DNA from: Thermoplasmata archaeon | Lineage (GTDB): Archaea > Thermoplasmatota > Thermoplasmata > RBG-16-68-12 > SOIM01 | Direction: 5' to 3' | NCBI GenBank assembly: GCA_023140195.1 | Contig: JAGLME010000002.1 | Coordinates: forward strand, 28,420-92,419 | Length of the DNA: 64,000 bases | In this document: positions 8,788 through 19,000 of the stretch, piece after piece | Numbering within the stretch: the stretch's first letter is position 1 | Layout of the letters: every line of letters begins with the position of its first letter | Notes under the pieces: generated by a model | The model's input: only the letters and a program-made list of their open reading frames with translations | What the model was told of the DNA's origin: nothing | Database searches by the model: none | Made by a program: the position numbers and the translations under genes

Positions 8788-9933
8788 ATGAAAAGACGAA
8801 AACCGTCCCCGAAAGAGATTGACTGGAAGAAGAGGGACAGGCGGATACTGTTCACGTTCTTCGGATTATTGGAGCTTATCATCTTGGGCGTGGTTGTGTC
8901 CGAGGCACTATCCGGGGATCCTGATCTTCTCCGTGCTTTTAGCAATGGCATGGGCGGCCTTACTGGTGTGTTCTCCCTCACGGGAATCTTGGCCTTCATA
9001 TACTATATGGACCGCGGGATCGTCCCCATGAAGAGAATAGCCAAGTCTTTTGCCAAGATCGCTCTGGTAGGAGCTATCGTATCCACAGTCCTCCTGACGT
9101 ATCTCGAGGTTGCTCTCGTTATTGAGGACTCGCTCCAGCTTGTGGTTGCAGCGCTCGTGATCTACCTGGGCATGTTTCTTGCCTTTTTTCTCGCCCTGTT
9201 CATATTCATGCTGATGGGTTTCGGTGTGATGGCAGTTCTCTTCATCGGTCAGAAGCGGTTCACTTCGGAGACCCTCATCAGCATCAAGGGGATAACCGCG
9301 AACACCGAGGACCCCACCAAGATACAGGTCAAGAAGAAAGGAATGGAGTTCCCCATCCTGCATTGGATGTACGCCATCCCTGACGTTCTGGACACTGGAA
9401 CCCTCACCATAGACAGGGTCGGCCCACGCGACAAGTTCCCCTGGAAGCCCTTCCTGACCGCGCTAAAATGGGAGACCATCTTCAGCATGGTTCTGGCCGT
9501 CTATGTGAGCCTGAACCCGTTCCTCTTGGGCTGGTCCGACCTTGCGGGACGATTCAGCCTAGCCTCGAACCTCTCCATCCTAGTACCGATGTTCATTCTT
9601 CCCTGGTTCATATTCCTTCGACTCAATGCTCGTATCAAGGGGCCGGTCAGGGACTTCAAGCTGTTCAACGGAATCAAGGGCCGCATGGCGAGCACGCTCA
9701 TCGCCTTCGGTACGCTCATCGTATTCATTCGATATGCCCTGAGGGACATTGGTGCCCTTGAGATCATCCAAGGGATCTTGGGCTTCTACTTGATTCTTCT
9801 GGCGGTGATCGTCGTGGTCACCTTCGTGTATTTCAACAACTTCGAGGACCCCCTGGTGAGGACGACGCTCCGTGAACTGGAGAAACGAGAGGATGGACCT
9901 GCGATGACGGCCGTTGAACCCGAAGACCTTTGA
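8788..9933 (+). CDS. Polytopic membrane protein of unknown function
   Basis: 381 residues with a basic N-terminus (MKRRKPSPKEIDWKKRDRR) and about eight predicted membrane helices. The first group includes TFFGLLELIILGVVVSEA and long hydrophobic runs around residues 60-155. A soluble loop follows at about 155-225 (QKRFTSETLISIKGITAN and onward), then further helices to about residue 350, then a charged C-terminus. I do not recognise the family. A strong Shine-Dalgarno sequence (GGAAGGAGG) lies just before the ATG, 12 bases after gltX stops, so it is the second gene of that operon. There is no transporter or enzyme signature that I can name. Confidence 0.75.
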   Translation: MKRRKPSPKEIDWKKRDRRILFTFFGLLELIILGVVVSEALSGDPDLLRAFSNGMGGLTGVFSLTGILAFIYYMDRGIVPMKRIAKSFAKIALVGAIVSTVLLTYLEVALVIEDSLQLVVAALVIYLGMFLAFFLALFIFMLMGFGVMAVLFIGQKRFTSETLISIKGITANTEDPTKIQVKKKGMEFPILHWMYAIPDVLDTGTLTIDRVGPRDKFPWKPFLTALKWETIFSMVLAVYVSLNPFLLGWSDLAGRFSLASNLSILVPMFILPWFIFLRLNARIKGPVRDFKLFNGIKGRMASTLIAFGTLIVFIRYALRDIGALEIIQGILGFYLILLAVIVVVTFVYFNNFEDPLVRTTLRELEKREDGPAMTAVEPEDL

Positions 9934-9969
9934 CGTCGCATTACCATCCATCCGAACCATATCAGAAGT

Positions 9970-9979
9970 CTTATATATG
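9970..9979 (+). promoter_or_regulatory. Box A promoter of the FKBP gene
   Basis: TTATATATGC preceded by AGTC is a good archaeal box A. A start of transcription about 26 bases downstream (near 10000) would leave a leader of roughly 50 bases with a Shine-Dalgarno sequence before the FKBP start. Confidence 0.55.
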
Positions 9980-10053
9980 CCCGCCCTGAGTGCGCAATAT
10001 TCGCCAGGAATGAGTTTCTGGCTTGTTCTTTGCGAAGATAAGGAGTGAATGGA

Positions 10054-10485
10054 ATGCCAATAGGAAACGGAGACAAGGTCAAGCTGGAGTACAAGGGAAC
10101 TCTGGACGATGGGACGGTGTTCGACAGTTCGGAGACACACGGCGAACCGCTGGAGTTCGAAGTGGGCGCCCAACAGGTCATCGCGGGCTTCGAGGAAGCT
10201 GTCATGGGAATGGAAGAGGGTGAGGACAAGACCTTCAAGTTGGAAGCAGGCGATGCCTACGGCGAACACAACCCGCAACTGGTCAAGGCCGTGCCCAGGG
10301 ACAAGATGCCTCTGGATGAGGAACCGGAAGCCGGAATGATGCTGCTGACAGAGCTTCCAAACGGGGCCAAGGTACCCGCCGTCATAACTGAAGTTGCCGA
10401 AGAAGAAGTCACGATCGATCTCAACCACCCCCTGGCCGGAAAGGCGCTGACCTTCGAGATCAAGGTCGTTGGCATTTCGTCTTAG
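10054..10485 (+). CDS. FKBP-type peptidyl-prolyl isomerase, SlyD-like
   Basis: 143 residues. The FKBP half-core KVKLEYKGTLDDGTVFDSS opens the protein and VIAGFEEAVMGMEEGEDK follows. The insert-in-flap domain (EHNPQLVKAVPRDKMP to EVTIDLNHPLAGKALTFEI) identifies the SlyD-like/short archaeal FKBP type, which both isomerises prolyl bonds and chaperones folding proteins. The start ATG 10054 sits 8 bases after AAGGAG; a GTG at 10045 in the same frame overlaps that Shine-Dalgarno sequence and is less likely. It is probably cytosolic, since no signal peptide is present. It lacks the His-rich metal tail of bacterial SlyD. Confidence 0.95.
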   Translation: MPIGNGDKVKLEYKGTLDDGTVFDSSETHGEPLEFEVGAQQVIAGFEEAVMGMEEGEDKTFKLEAGDAYGEHNPQLVKAVPRDKMPLDEEPEAGMMLLTELPNGAKVPAVITEVAEEEVTIDLNHPLAGKALTFEIKVVGISS

Positions 10486-10562
10486 AATCTCCTCCCACAT
10501 TCTCGAACCACTAGAGGTTCAGAAAAAACCATTTACCCTTCTTACCTTATCGTTTGAAATGC

Positions 10563-11720
10563 ATGTTCGCAGAAAGAATGAGTTTTATCCAGCCTTCAGG
10601 AACCCTCAAACTGTCTGGCATGGCCGCTGACTTGCGGGCCGAAGGAAAGGACGTGATATCCTTCGGGCTGGGAGAGATGGACTATCCCACGCCGGAACTC
10701 GTGGTGGACGCGGCCAAGAAGGCACTGGATCAGGGGTTGACCAAGTACGGCCCCTCGAGAGGACTTCCCGAATTGAGGGAGGAGATCGCCAAATGCAGCC
10801 GTGAGAAGAGCGGGATCCCCTGCGGTCCCGAGAACGTCCTGGTCACGCCGGCCAAGTTCGCAATATACCTAAGCTGCGTCGCCCTGCTGGACAACGGGGA
10901 AGAGGCCCTCATCCCGGACCCAGGCTGGGTATCATTCAAGGATATGGTCCACGCCGTCGGCGGCAAGCCCAAGTTCTACAAGCTCAAGAAAGGGTACTTC
11001 CTACCCGACGAAGAGGACCTGAAAGGGCTGATAAACGAGAAGACCAAGCTCATCATACTTAACACGCCTTCAAATCCTGCAGGTTCAGTGTTTCCCAGAC
11101 AGACACTCGAGATGATCGGGGACCTGGCCAAGGACAATGACATTTATGTCATAAGCGACGAGGTCTACGAGAACCAGGTGTTCGATGGAGAGCACCATTC
11201 GATCGCCTCGATGGAAGGCATGGCAGACAGGACAATCACGGTCAACGGATTCTCAAAGACGTATTCGATGACGGGGTGGCGCATCGGCTGGCTGACCGCT
11301 CCTGCCTCCATAGTGGACGCTCTTGGCAGACTGCAGGAACACACCTTGACATGCTTACCCGCATTCATACAGAAAGGTGGCCTGGCTGCCCTCCAGGGAT
11401 CCCAGGCTTTCATAGACGAGACAAGGGAAGAGCTCCGCAGGTTGCGCGATTTGGTGCACGAGAGGCTGAGCTCGATGGACGGATTGGACTGCCGCAAGCC
11501 GGAGGGTACCTTCTACATCTTCCCCAGATACGAGTTCGATGTGCCATCGGCTGAACTTGCTGAACGCATACTGAACGAGAGCAATGTACTGGTCATCCCC
11601 GGGAGCGCGTTCGGACCGGCTGGAGAGAATCACCTCAGGTTGGCCTTCGCTAAGAAGGACGAAGTGCTAGAAGAAGGACTGAGAAGGCTTGAACTAGCCT
11701 TGGGAAAAATAAAGAGATAA
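10563..11720 (+). CDS. Class I/II PLP-dependent aminotransferase (aspartate aminotransferase-like)
   Basis: About 385 residues with all fold-type I landmarks: TKYGPSRGLPELREEIA, NTPSNPAGSVF (substrate carboxylate/PLP region), ISDEVYENQVF (the Asp that pairs with the PLP pyridine), the Schiff-base lysine in NGFSKTYSMTGWRIGW, and the C-terminal LRLAFAK with the substrate-binding arginine. Family members transfer amino groups between amino acids and 2-oxoglutarate; the exact substrate (Asp, aromatic or branched chain) cannot be read off. Starts at TTG 10554, ATG 10563 and ATG 10578 are in frame; none has a clear Shine-Dalgarno sequence and a leaderless start around 10563 is my choice. It converges on the macroglobulin-like gene with a shared hairpin between the stops. 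Confidence 0.93.
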   Translation: MFAERMSFIQPSGTLKLSGMAADLRAEGKDVISFGLGEMDYPTPELVVDAAKKALDQGLTKYGPSRGLPELREEIAKCSREKSGIPCGPENVLVTPAKFAIYLSCVALLDNGEEALIPDPGWVSFKDMVHAVGGKPKFYKLKKGYFLPDEEDLKGLINEKTKLIILNTPSNPAGSVFPRQTLEMIGDLAKDNDIYVISDEVYENQVFDGEHHSIASMEGMADRTITVNGFSKTYSMTGWRIGWLTAPASIVDALGRLQEHTLTCLPAFIQKGGLAALQGSQAFIDETREELRRLRDLVHERLSSMDGLDCRKPEGTFYIFPRYEFDVPSAELAERILNESNVLVIPGSAFGPAGENHLRLAFAKKDEVLEEGLRRLELALGKIKR

Positions 11721-11740
11721 GGTGGAGGTTTTACTCCACC
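11721..11740. terminator. Hairpin shared by two convergent stop regions
   Basis: GGTGGAG (11721-11727) pairs exactly with CTCCACC (11734-11740) around a 6-base T-rich loop. It begins right after the aminotransferase stop and includes the stop codon of the opposite gene. It could fold in both transcripts. The T-tract is in the loop rather than after the stem, so it may be a 3'-end stabiliser rather than a classical terminator. Confidence 0.4.
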
Positions 11741-14079
11741 ATTTCTGTCTCGCCGCAAGACGGGCACATTACTTCTATGGGTCGCTTGGACGTCGTTATC
11801 TCGATCTCCGCACCGCATGACTTGCAGTTTATCGCAAGCGGGGATGTCTCTTCTGGTGCCATCGGAGCCATCTCCTCTTCCACGGGTGCAGGTTCTGGCG
11901 CTGCCTCTGCTGGTGCCTTCTCCGGCGCTGGCCGTTTCCTGAACACCATGAAGATGATGGCCAGGATGATCAACAACAGCAGTATCCACGAGAACAACGG
12001 TACGTCAAGAGGCCTTACCCACTCAAGGGCGCTTGCTCCGTCCTGTACATGCAGGACCTCGTTCGCAGAACCGACCCCGTTGCCGTCGCCGTCAACCACG
12101 CTAGCGTAGATCCAGATGTCACCCTCGTTGACGCCATCTGGGAGTTTGTAGTGGATAGTCCCTTCTGGGCGATCTGATTGCCAGGTATATGTCTGTCCGT
12201 TGGACATTCCATAGGTGAACACGAACTTGTCCGGAAGTCCCTCGTCGCCTCTGGGCTCGATCTTGTAGTGGATCGTGACCCTATCGCCAGGTGCGTACGT
12301 CGGGTTGTCCACCCAGATCTCGACATCATAGCCGCCTATTAGCCAGCAGACATCCATCGTCTCCACTGCCACTCCGTCCTGGTTCGCCATGATGTTGAAC
12401 AGATAGTAGTTCGAAGCAACGTCTGGAACGGTGTACTCGTAGCTTCCGTCCATGGCTGAGCTGGCTATCTCGCCTTCCAGCACTATCAGGCCGGCTGCGT
12501 CCTCAATGACGTAGAAGAAGCTTGGCGAGTCCATCAGTGTGCTTATCAGCTCGTACTCGGCGGTGATCGTGTCGCCAGGCAGGAACTGCTCGGGTTCAGC
12601 GTTCAACAGGAGAACCGCGTAGTGAACTTCCTTGTCCTCCATGTCCAGTCCCTGATCGCCATCAGCATTGTAGACTTCCACCGTGAACCTCAGGGTCCCC
12701 TCGAAGTTGTCCGGGATGTCGTAGCTGAAGAGCGGACTGTCGCTGACCTCCTGCGCCTTGGTGCCGGACCCGGTCTCCACGACGTAGATGTACGTGAAAT
12801 CAGTGCTGGCCCCGCTTGGAACGGCGGTCTCGACGTTGACGTTGACAGTGTCGCCGGTCGTGTAGGTCTCCTTGTCGAAGATCATGTTGGTCGCTATGGC
12901 CCTTCCGCCCGCAGCAACGTCAAAGGTGACCTCTCTTCCGGCCTCCTTCAGGTGCTTGGATGCGTTGACCCTGACCGTGAATGTCTCGTCCTCGTCGAAA
13001 TCACCCGGATCGACACTGAATGCGTACACGACACGTCCAGCAGCATCGGTGGTGAAATCATCGCCGCCGTATCCGCTGATCCTGTCGGCGCTCACACCAG
13101 TACCTTCCAGTATGGTGATCTCGACATCCACGTCGGGTTCCGGTGCCATGGTCCCTGCGACCTCTGCCTCAACCGTGACAACGACCACGCTGTCGTGCTG
13201 GTATATCCCTCTCTCCGTCCAGATGGTCAGGTCCAGGGTGTCGACCCTGAAGTCCCAGCCGCCGAAGTTGCCATACAGGAATGCGCTAGCTTCCCTGTCG
13301 GATCCGTAAGTCCCGTTGAACCAGATGCCGATTTCGTATCTATCGGGCAAGGCTGAACCCACGGTTGAGATCGTGAAGTCGAAGCTTCCAGATTGTTCGG
13401 ACAGTGATGTCGGTCCCTCTGTGCTCTCGCTATCCTCGGACCAGACTCCCCATTCCCTGTCGTCAAACTCAACGTCCTCGAACGACTCCTCGGTTATGAG
13501 GCGTCCATCCTTGATGGAGATGACTGAGTAGAAGACATTCACATCGTCACCAGGCAGGTATCCTGCGCTGTCCGTCTCCGCAATGATGATGTACATCTGT
13601 ATGCGGAATTGGTTCGATCCAGCTGGCCACGGGAGTCTATCGTCGAAACCCTTGTCCTCGATCCACTGTTCGTCACCAACATAGACATCATACCAACCAT
13701 CAGGCAAAGCCATAGTTTTGGTTGATGAGATAGTCACGCGTGCTTGTCCACTGGCCGGGTCAAGGGATATGCCGTTGAATATGCCAACGTTGTCAGCGAA
13801 TAGTGTCTCACCGGACTTGAAGATGATCAAGTCGAAGACGTCCTCAAAGCCGTCATCGGCTCCAAATGCTTCAAGTGTGAGATCGATCGTGTCTCCCGGG
13901 AAGAACCAATCTTGGTTGCCCCAACCCACTATCGATTCTGGATATCCGCTGTCTTCCACTGTTATCTGAACTGTGTTGTTGGCAAAGTCGTCGTCCGCCA
14001 TGACTAGGGGCAGTACCCCTAGAACGGTCACAAGCATAATGCACAATGCCAAGATCTTGGCAAATCCGGTTCTTTTCAT
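11731..14079 (-). CDS. Membrane-anchored exported protein with macroglobulin-like domains and cytosolic zinc ribbon
   Basis: 782 residues. A signal peptide (KILALCIMLVTVLGVLPLVMA) precedes a series of beta-sandwich domains. Several contain the YxPGDxVxV-type openings of macroglobulin MG2 domains, for example GIYQHDSVVVVTVEAEV, YTTGDTVNVNVET, FLPGDTITAEYEL and YAPGDRVTIHYKI. One membrane helix (about residues 693-712) leads to a Pro/Ala/Glu-rich linker and a C-terminal zinc ribbon, CKSC and CPSC separated by 16 residues (about 751-779), which must be cytosolic. The thioester and bait regions of true alpha-2-macroglobulin are not seen. GGAGG stands 10 bases before the ATG, and an AT-rich box A lies further upstream near 14170-14190, giving a leader of roughly 75 bases. 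The architecture suggests a surface protein with an intracellular contact domain; its function is unknown. Confidence 0.85.
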   Translation of the reverse strand: MKRTGFAKILALCIMLVTVLGVLPLVMADDDFANNTVQITVEDSGYPESIVGWGNQDWFFPGDTIDLTLEAFGADDGFEDVFDLIIFKSGETLFADNVGIFNGISLDPASGQARVTISSTKTMALPDGWYDVYVGDEQWIEDKGFDDRLPWPAGSNQFRIQMYIIIAETDSAGYLPGDDVNVFYSVISIKDGRLITEESFEDVEFDDREWGVWSEDSESTEGPTSLSEQSGSFDFTISTVGSALPDRYEIGIWFNGTYGSDREASAFLYGNFGGWDFRVDTLDLTIWTERGIYQHDSVVVVTVEAEVAGTMAPEPDVDVEITILEGTGVSADRISGYGGDDFTTDAAGRVVYAFSVDPGDFDEDETFTVRVNASKHLKEAGREVTFDVAAGGRAIATNMIFDKETYTTGDTVNVNVETAVPSGASTDFTYIYVVETGSGTKAQEVSDSPLFSYDIPDNFEGTLRFTVEVYNADGDQGLDMEDKEVHYAVLLLNAEPEQFLPGDTITAEYELISTLMDSPSFFYVIEDAAGLIVLEGEIASSAMDGSYEYTVPDVASNYYLFNIMANQDGVAVETMDVCWLIGGYDVEIWVDNPTYAPGDRVTIHYKIEPRGDEGLPDKFVFTYGMSNGQTYTWQSDRPEGTIHYKLPDGVNEGDIWIYASVVDGDGNGVGSANEVLHVQDGASALEWVRPLDVPLFSWILLLLIILAIIFMVFRKRPAPEKAPAEAAPEPAPVEEEMAPMAPEETSPLAINCKSCGAEIEITTSKRPIEVMCPSCGETEMVE

Positions 14080-14239
14080 ACCTTTTCCTCCAATTAGGTG
14101 TTAACAAGGATGCAAGTCCAGTATCTCATCCCATCCTTCTTTGACCACCACGGTCAGATTTGTATGATAGTCAAGTATATAATAATTATTGTACGCCTTT
14201 CTAATTCGTAAATAAGGGTGCTGTCCAGTCATTTCACCA

Positions 14240-15847
14240 TCACTTCCTTTTGGTCTCTCCGCGTATCTTCTCGCTGAGCTGTTCCAACCTCTTGGCGTAC
14301 TTGACCTTGGGTTCCAGGAATTCGATGAACTCGAGGACCTCCTCGGCCTTGTTGTCTCCTGCCATGTGCTCTCCCTTCTTCAGGCACAGTCGCGCTGCCT
14401 CGGGATATCTTCCCGCCTCCACTAGGTGGTGCAGCCTCTCGAAGTGGTCCTCGGTCTTGAGGTGGTAATCGGCGGCCATGCTGTGGGCCTCCTTCCTCTG
14501 CTGGGCGTCCAGCCTGGAACAGAAGATGCTGCCGATCGTGGGGTTGACCGAGTAGGTTTCCCCCTCTTCTCTCAACAGAAGCATCCTGGTCAGGTTCTTG
14601 AGGACTATGGAGTTGGTGCCTTCGACCGCCTCCTTGGTCACTGGATACCTGTGGACGCTCAATCTTCTGAGGGTGTTCTCATCCACTGCGCTGAGCTCTG
14701 AGAGTATTTGATCGTGAAGGTAGTTCTCGAATTCGGTCCTGGCCTTCTTCTCCGTCCTTGCCAGAACGAACTCCAGATACAAGGGGTGCCCTGTTGTCAT
14801 CTCGTAGATGTTCTCTATCGATCTATTGGAGGCCTTCGGGTCCGAATGGGTGACGAACTTCTCGGTCGCCTCATAATTCACTCCGGTCAGCTGGCACTCC
14901 TCTACCTTCCTGCGGAGGAGGGTGTCCCGCGTGTCGTAGAAATACGGCCTGGCCCTCGAGGTCGCGACGACCCAGCCCTTGAACCCGTCCATTTCCTTGA
15001 AGACGCCCAGAAAGGTCTCCAGCTTCCTGGACTTGTGAACGTCGTCGAACACCAGCAGGCATCCCCTGAGGTCCCTCTTGAGTATCCTTGCAACATCGTC
15101 CCAGTCTATCATCCCTCCCAGCTTCGCCTTCAACGCCTTCTTGCCCTGGGTCTCCAGGAAAGCCGATAACGAACCCAGAACGAGCTCCGGCGTGTCCCAT
15201 TCCTTGATCGAGTGATAGAACTGCGGTCCGTCGAAGTTCAAGGCCAGCCTCTTGACCAGCCGGGTCTTGCCCACTCCGGGTATGCCCAGGACCATCATGA
15301 TCCTCGGCTCAATTCCGCCGAACCAGTCCTCGAAGTACTCCAGTTCGCCTTCCCTTCCGAAGAAGTCCTCTTCTCCCTCTTCCTCCGGTGATGCTGGCTT
15401 TCCCACCTTGGAGAAGTCCTGGGGGTCGATCTCCGCGTTCGTTAGCACGAGCTCGTACGCCTTGGCCTCGCTCAGGTTCAGGTCGGTCTTGAGGACGTTT
15501 ATCGCCATCTGGCCGTCCACCACCTCGAACTCCCCTGCAGGGTCCACGATCCTCACCTTCTTCTCCTTGGCGTAGTCCCGCATCTCCCTGGCCCTGTTCT
15601 CTCCTCTCAGGTTCAGGAAATACACCTTCCTTCTCGTTTTGGCCTTGGTGACATGAGCCACCCTCTCGTCCACCTCACCCATCTCCTTGAGGCGTTTGAG
15701 CTCGATGGCCGCGTGGGCCCTTGATATTCCCAGGTTGGTCGAGATGCCCATCTGAGTGACCTCCTCTGGGCACTGAAAACTCTCCTTGTGTCTGGTGTAT
15801 TGGGAGAGATGCAATACTATCCTCTCTCCAACTGTCATGGAAGGCAT
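14240..15847 (-). CDS. Winged-helix/STAND-like ATPase, probable transcription regulator
   Basis: 535 residues. The N-terminus (1-90) is a winged helix with FQCPEEVTQMGISTNLGISRAHAAIELKRL, quoted here only to show the helix-turn-helix order: wing strands follow at KTRRKVYFL. A linker with acidic stretch EEEGEEDFFGRE leads to a P-loop NTPase: Walker A GIPGVGKT (about 187-194), Walker B LVFDDVH (about 261-267) and sensor-like VATSRARPYF. The C-terminal third is helical, TPR-like (ARLCLKKGEHMAGDNKAEEV). This order, DNA-binding head, NTPase switch, helical sensor, is that of STAND/MalT-like regulators, many copies of which occur in Thermoplasmatota. A box A (TTTTAAATAAG, about 15866-15876) fits a leaderless start at 15847. 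It is divergent from the giant surface-protein gene and may control it. Confidence 0.85.
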   Translation of the reverse strand: MPSMTVGERIVLHLSQYTRHKESFQCPEEVTQMGISTNLGISRAHAAIELKRLKEMGEVDERVAHVTKAKTRRKVYFLNLRGENRAREMRDYAKEKKVRIVDPAGEFEVVDGQMAINVLKTDLNLSEAKAYELVLTNAEIDPQDFSKVGKPASPEEEGEEDFFGREGELEYFEDWFGGIEPRIMMVLGIPGVGKTRLVKRLALNFDGPQFYHSIKEWDTPELVLGSLSAFLETQGKKALKAKLGGMIDWDDVARILKRDLRGCLLVFDDVHKSRKLETFLGVFKEMDGFKGWVVATSRARPYFYDTRDTLLRRKVEECQLTGVNYEATEKFVTHSDPKASNRSIENIYEMTTGHPLYLEFVLARTEKKARTEFENYLHDQILSELSAVDENTLRRLSVHRYPVTKEAVEGTNSIVLKNLTRMLLLREEGETYSVNPTIGSIFCSRLDAQQRKEAHSMAADYHLKTEDHFERLHHLVEAGRYPEAARLCLKKGEHMAGDNKAEEVLEFIEFLEPKVKYAKRLEQLSEKIRGETKRK

Positions 15848-16013
15848 TGCGCTTCGAATCCCTGAATGGCTTATTTAAAACGGAAACATGTCATTATCAA
15901 ATGGTGAAACATCCAATGAGTTCCTGGAAGGTCTCTGTAGACCGCGACCGCTCATTGAATTGTTCCCATCTTGCAGCCCAAACAACACGCTTTAATACAA
16001 CTGACCTCATCTC

Positions 16014-16043
16014 GGATAATGCTAAACATTAGCACGCTTATCC
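16014..16043 (+). promoter_or_regulatory. Near-perfect palindrome over the predicted transcription start of the giant surface-protein gene
   Basis: GGATAA-TGCTAA, a 3-base centre (ACA), TTAGCA, a 3-base bulge (CGC), and TTATCC form a 12-pair inverted repeat. A box A (CTTTAATACA, 15990-15999) predicts transcription starting near 16021, inside this palindrome. It could be an operator for a dimeric repressor or, if transcription begins further upstream, a leader hairpin just before the Shine-Dalgarno sequence GGGAGGAGG. Confidence 0.55.
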
Positions 16044-16061
16044 AGCGGGAGGAGGATCTGC

Positions 16062-19000
16062 ATGAATAAGGCATCTACAATGGTAGTTTTGTGGGCCATA
16101 GCTTTCTCGATGGTACTCTCCGGGTTCACCGTCCCCCAGGTCGGTATTGCCGAGAACGAGACGCCGAATGCGAACGGATACGACTTCTCACCGGGCGCCA
16201 CCCTGATACCCATGGGCGCTCTACAGTCGAACCCCCGGGAGGCATACAAGTTCGTCTTCCAGCGGGTGTTCGCTCTTAAGGAGGTCCAGTGGACGGCGGA
16301 GGAGATCATCTACGATGGAGGGACGTACCCGGCGGGAACATTCGTGACCAAGCAAGCAGTTTCCGGTGCGTTCACGTCGGTCAAGACGACATTGCCGTTA
16401 ACGGTGACCAAAGCCTATTCCCTGAACAAGGTGAAGATCGCTTTGTTCTCCAGCCTGGTCAAGGACAGCAAAGGCCACGAGGTCACATGGGAGACGATAT
16501 ACTTCGAGAGTTTATTCAGGACATATCTCTGGGGCAACGGCTACTACACCGCTGTTAACGAGGCTTCCATAATCACCGGGGCACTGGACAATTACGACAT
16601 GCTGATTCTTCCATCCATATCCAAAGGCTATGCACAAGATGTTGTCGACGCTCTGGGCACGGACGGCCTCGCCAACCTCGCCAGTTTCGTCAACGACGGT
16701 GGGATGCTGTACGCACAGGGTGACTCGACCTATCTGGTCGAAGCCGCCGGTCTGGTTGGACCCGGGACGGTAGCCCCAAGCAACAAGGTCTCCGCCTACA
16801 ACAACGAAGCGGGGCTCGCATTCTTCGGAGACTCGCCTCTGAACTATTCACTTCTTTCGGACAAGATGTACATTCTGCAGGATCCTCTGTTCCGGTCCTC
16901 CGATCCAAATGCAGTCGTGGCCAGCTATACATCCGGCGTCACGGACCCGGCACATGTCGGTTCCCCGGCTGTCCTGTCCCATGACATCGGGACCGGGCGT
17001 GCGGTTATGGTCTCCGGACATCCGTCCGAGAAGTCCGAACTTCTTCCACTGGTACTGAACGCGCTCCTCTGGGGTCTGTCAGGCAAGGCAGATGTGAGGA
17101 ACTACATCACCCAGACATACAATCCTTCACTCCCCTGGTATCTCATTCCAGGCAAGGAACAGGACGTACAGATGACAGTTTACGGCACATTCTCTAACTA
17201 CTGGGACTCACCCATTGCAAGTGTCACCATTACCGATGTCGTTGATTCTAGGTTCTATGTGGACCAGGCAAGCATAAGTCCGGCGCCGGCGAGTTTTGAT
17301 GACAGTGGAATCAACACCGTCATCACCTGGAACTTCGTCGCTCCGCAAGGAGACTTCGGATACAGCTACAACGTCCTCACAGGGCCAGGAGGCGTGGACA
17401 AAGGCTGGATGCATGTTTCTGGTAGTTGGCTGGAGTATCAGGATCCGGTCACTCTTAAGGACATGGCAATAACGAGGAATGCTCTGTACATCAAATCGGC
17501 AATGCCCGCATACCTGTTGGGCGACAGGGACGTCGAGCTGGACGGGGTCTATCCCATCCCGGCGAACGGGTGGTACTTCGATATGGCCTTCCCGCTGGAG
17601 AACAAGGAGGAGACCGATTCGCTGAATACAGTAATAATCGACATCGTTCCGTTGCAGAGTCCCTTCGTCGACGTGGTCGACCAGACCAGGATCCCGGGAG
17701 CACTCTTCAACAGCAACTTCGGGACCAACGATCCCGTGATCGTCAATAACACCATCTTCTTCTATGACACCCCCAACTACCCGCTACCAGACGGTGTCAC
17801 CGATCCAAGTACTGAGTTCACGGTGGCAGACGCCGACACTTCTTACGTCTACGACGCCAACGGCGAGAACATGACCCTGCCGGCCAAGAAACTGGTCTGG
17901 ACATACGGGACGATTAGGGCGTGGGATCACAAGGAGCCGATGATAAGATACGGCATCTTCACACAGGAGGAATACCACAGGACGGTCTCTTGCGCCAGCG
18001 ACCCCATTCCCGGCTCGGTCATTATGGACGCTTCAGGCGGGTCGGTCTATGTCGCTCTTGGCGGTCATCCCATACCCTATCACGAATACCTGCAGTCTGG
18101 AATCATCTACATTCCCGAATCCCCGGAGCCCCCGAGGGTGGACTACCAGGACATCTGGATGAGGGATCATGTTCTTGAACTCAGAACCTCGTTCTACGAC
18201 GTCGTCCCGTTCCCGCCTCCGGAGGAACACGCGGTAATCACATCCACATTCGAGATGATCGTGGACGGCCAGAGGGTGCTGGACTATCCCATGGACAAGC
18301 AGGCTGACCTGAACGTGATGGTCAAGTCATGGAACGGCTACCCGCCGTACGATCCGATACTCTATCCGTACCACATGGACATGATTCGGAATGAGACTCT
18401 GATAAGGCAGGTCGTCCCCAAGGGGCTCGGATACGAGATCGAGTACCTGGGATCGGATTTCAGCGCCAACACCGAGATCGCCGACGTGGTGGAGACCGAC
18501 ATAGCCTACATCATCTACTACAGGCAGGACCTGAACGCCAGCGAGAAGGAGATAATCAACGTCCGCTCTAGCTTGAAGAACATAGACCACGACGAGGGGA
18601 CCATGAAGATAAACGACGGTGCCAGGTTCGTATACAGGCAAATCGCTGTCGGACCAAGCAGGTACGAGGTCCACGACAACCACGTCGCCGTCGTCTGGGG
18701 TGTTCAGAACAACCTCGAACTCACGAACGTCATCGCCCCGGTGGACATCGGAACCTACGGTGACGAGATATTCAACTTCCTTGCGGTGGAGGACCCGGAC
18801 GAACCTCAGGATCTGGCTGACCCGTACATCAAGAGCTACGGCTTCGGGAACATCTCGGCAACCACCTACGTGGGAGGAAGGATCGAGAAGACCCTGCTCT
18901 ATTCAAAGCTGGAGCCGGGCGAGAAGACCATGATAAGGGTGGAGATAGACAACAATCTTGGCATTGACCTTACCAACGTCAGTCTTGTTGCAACCGCACC

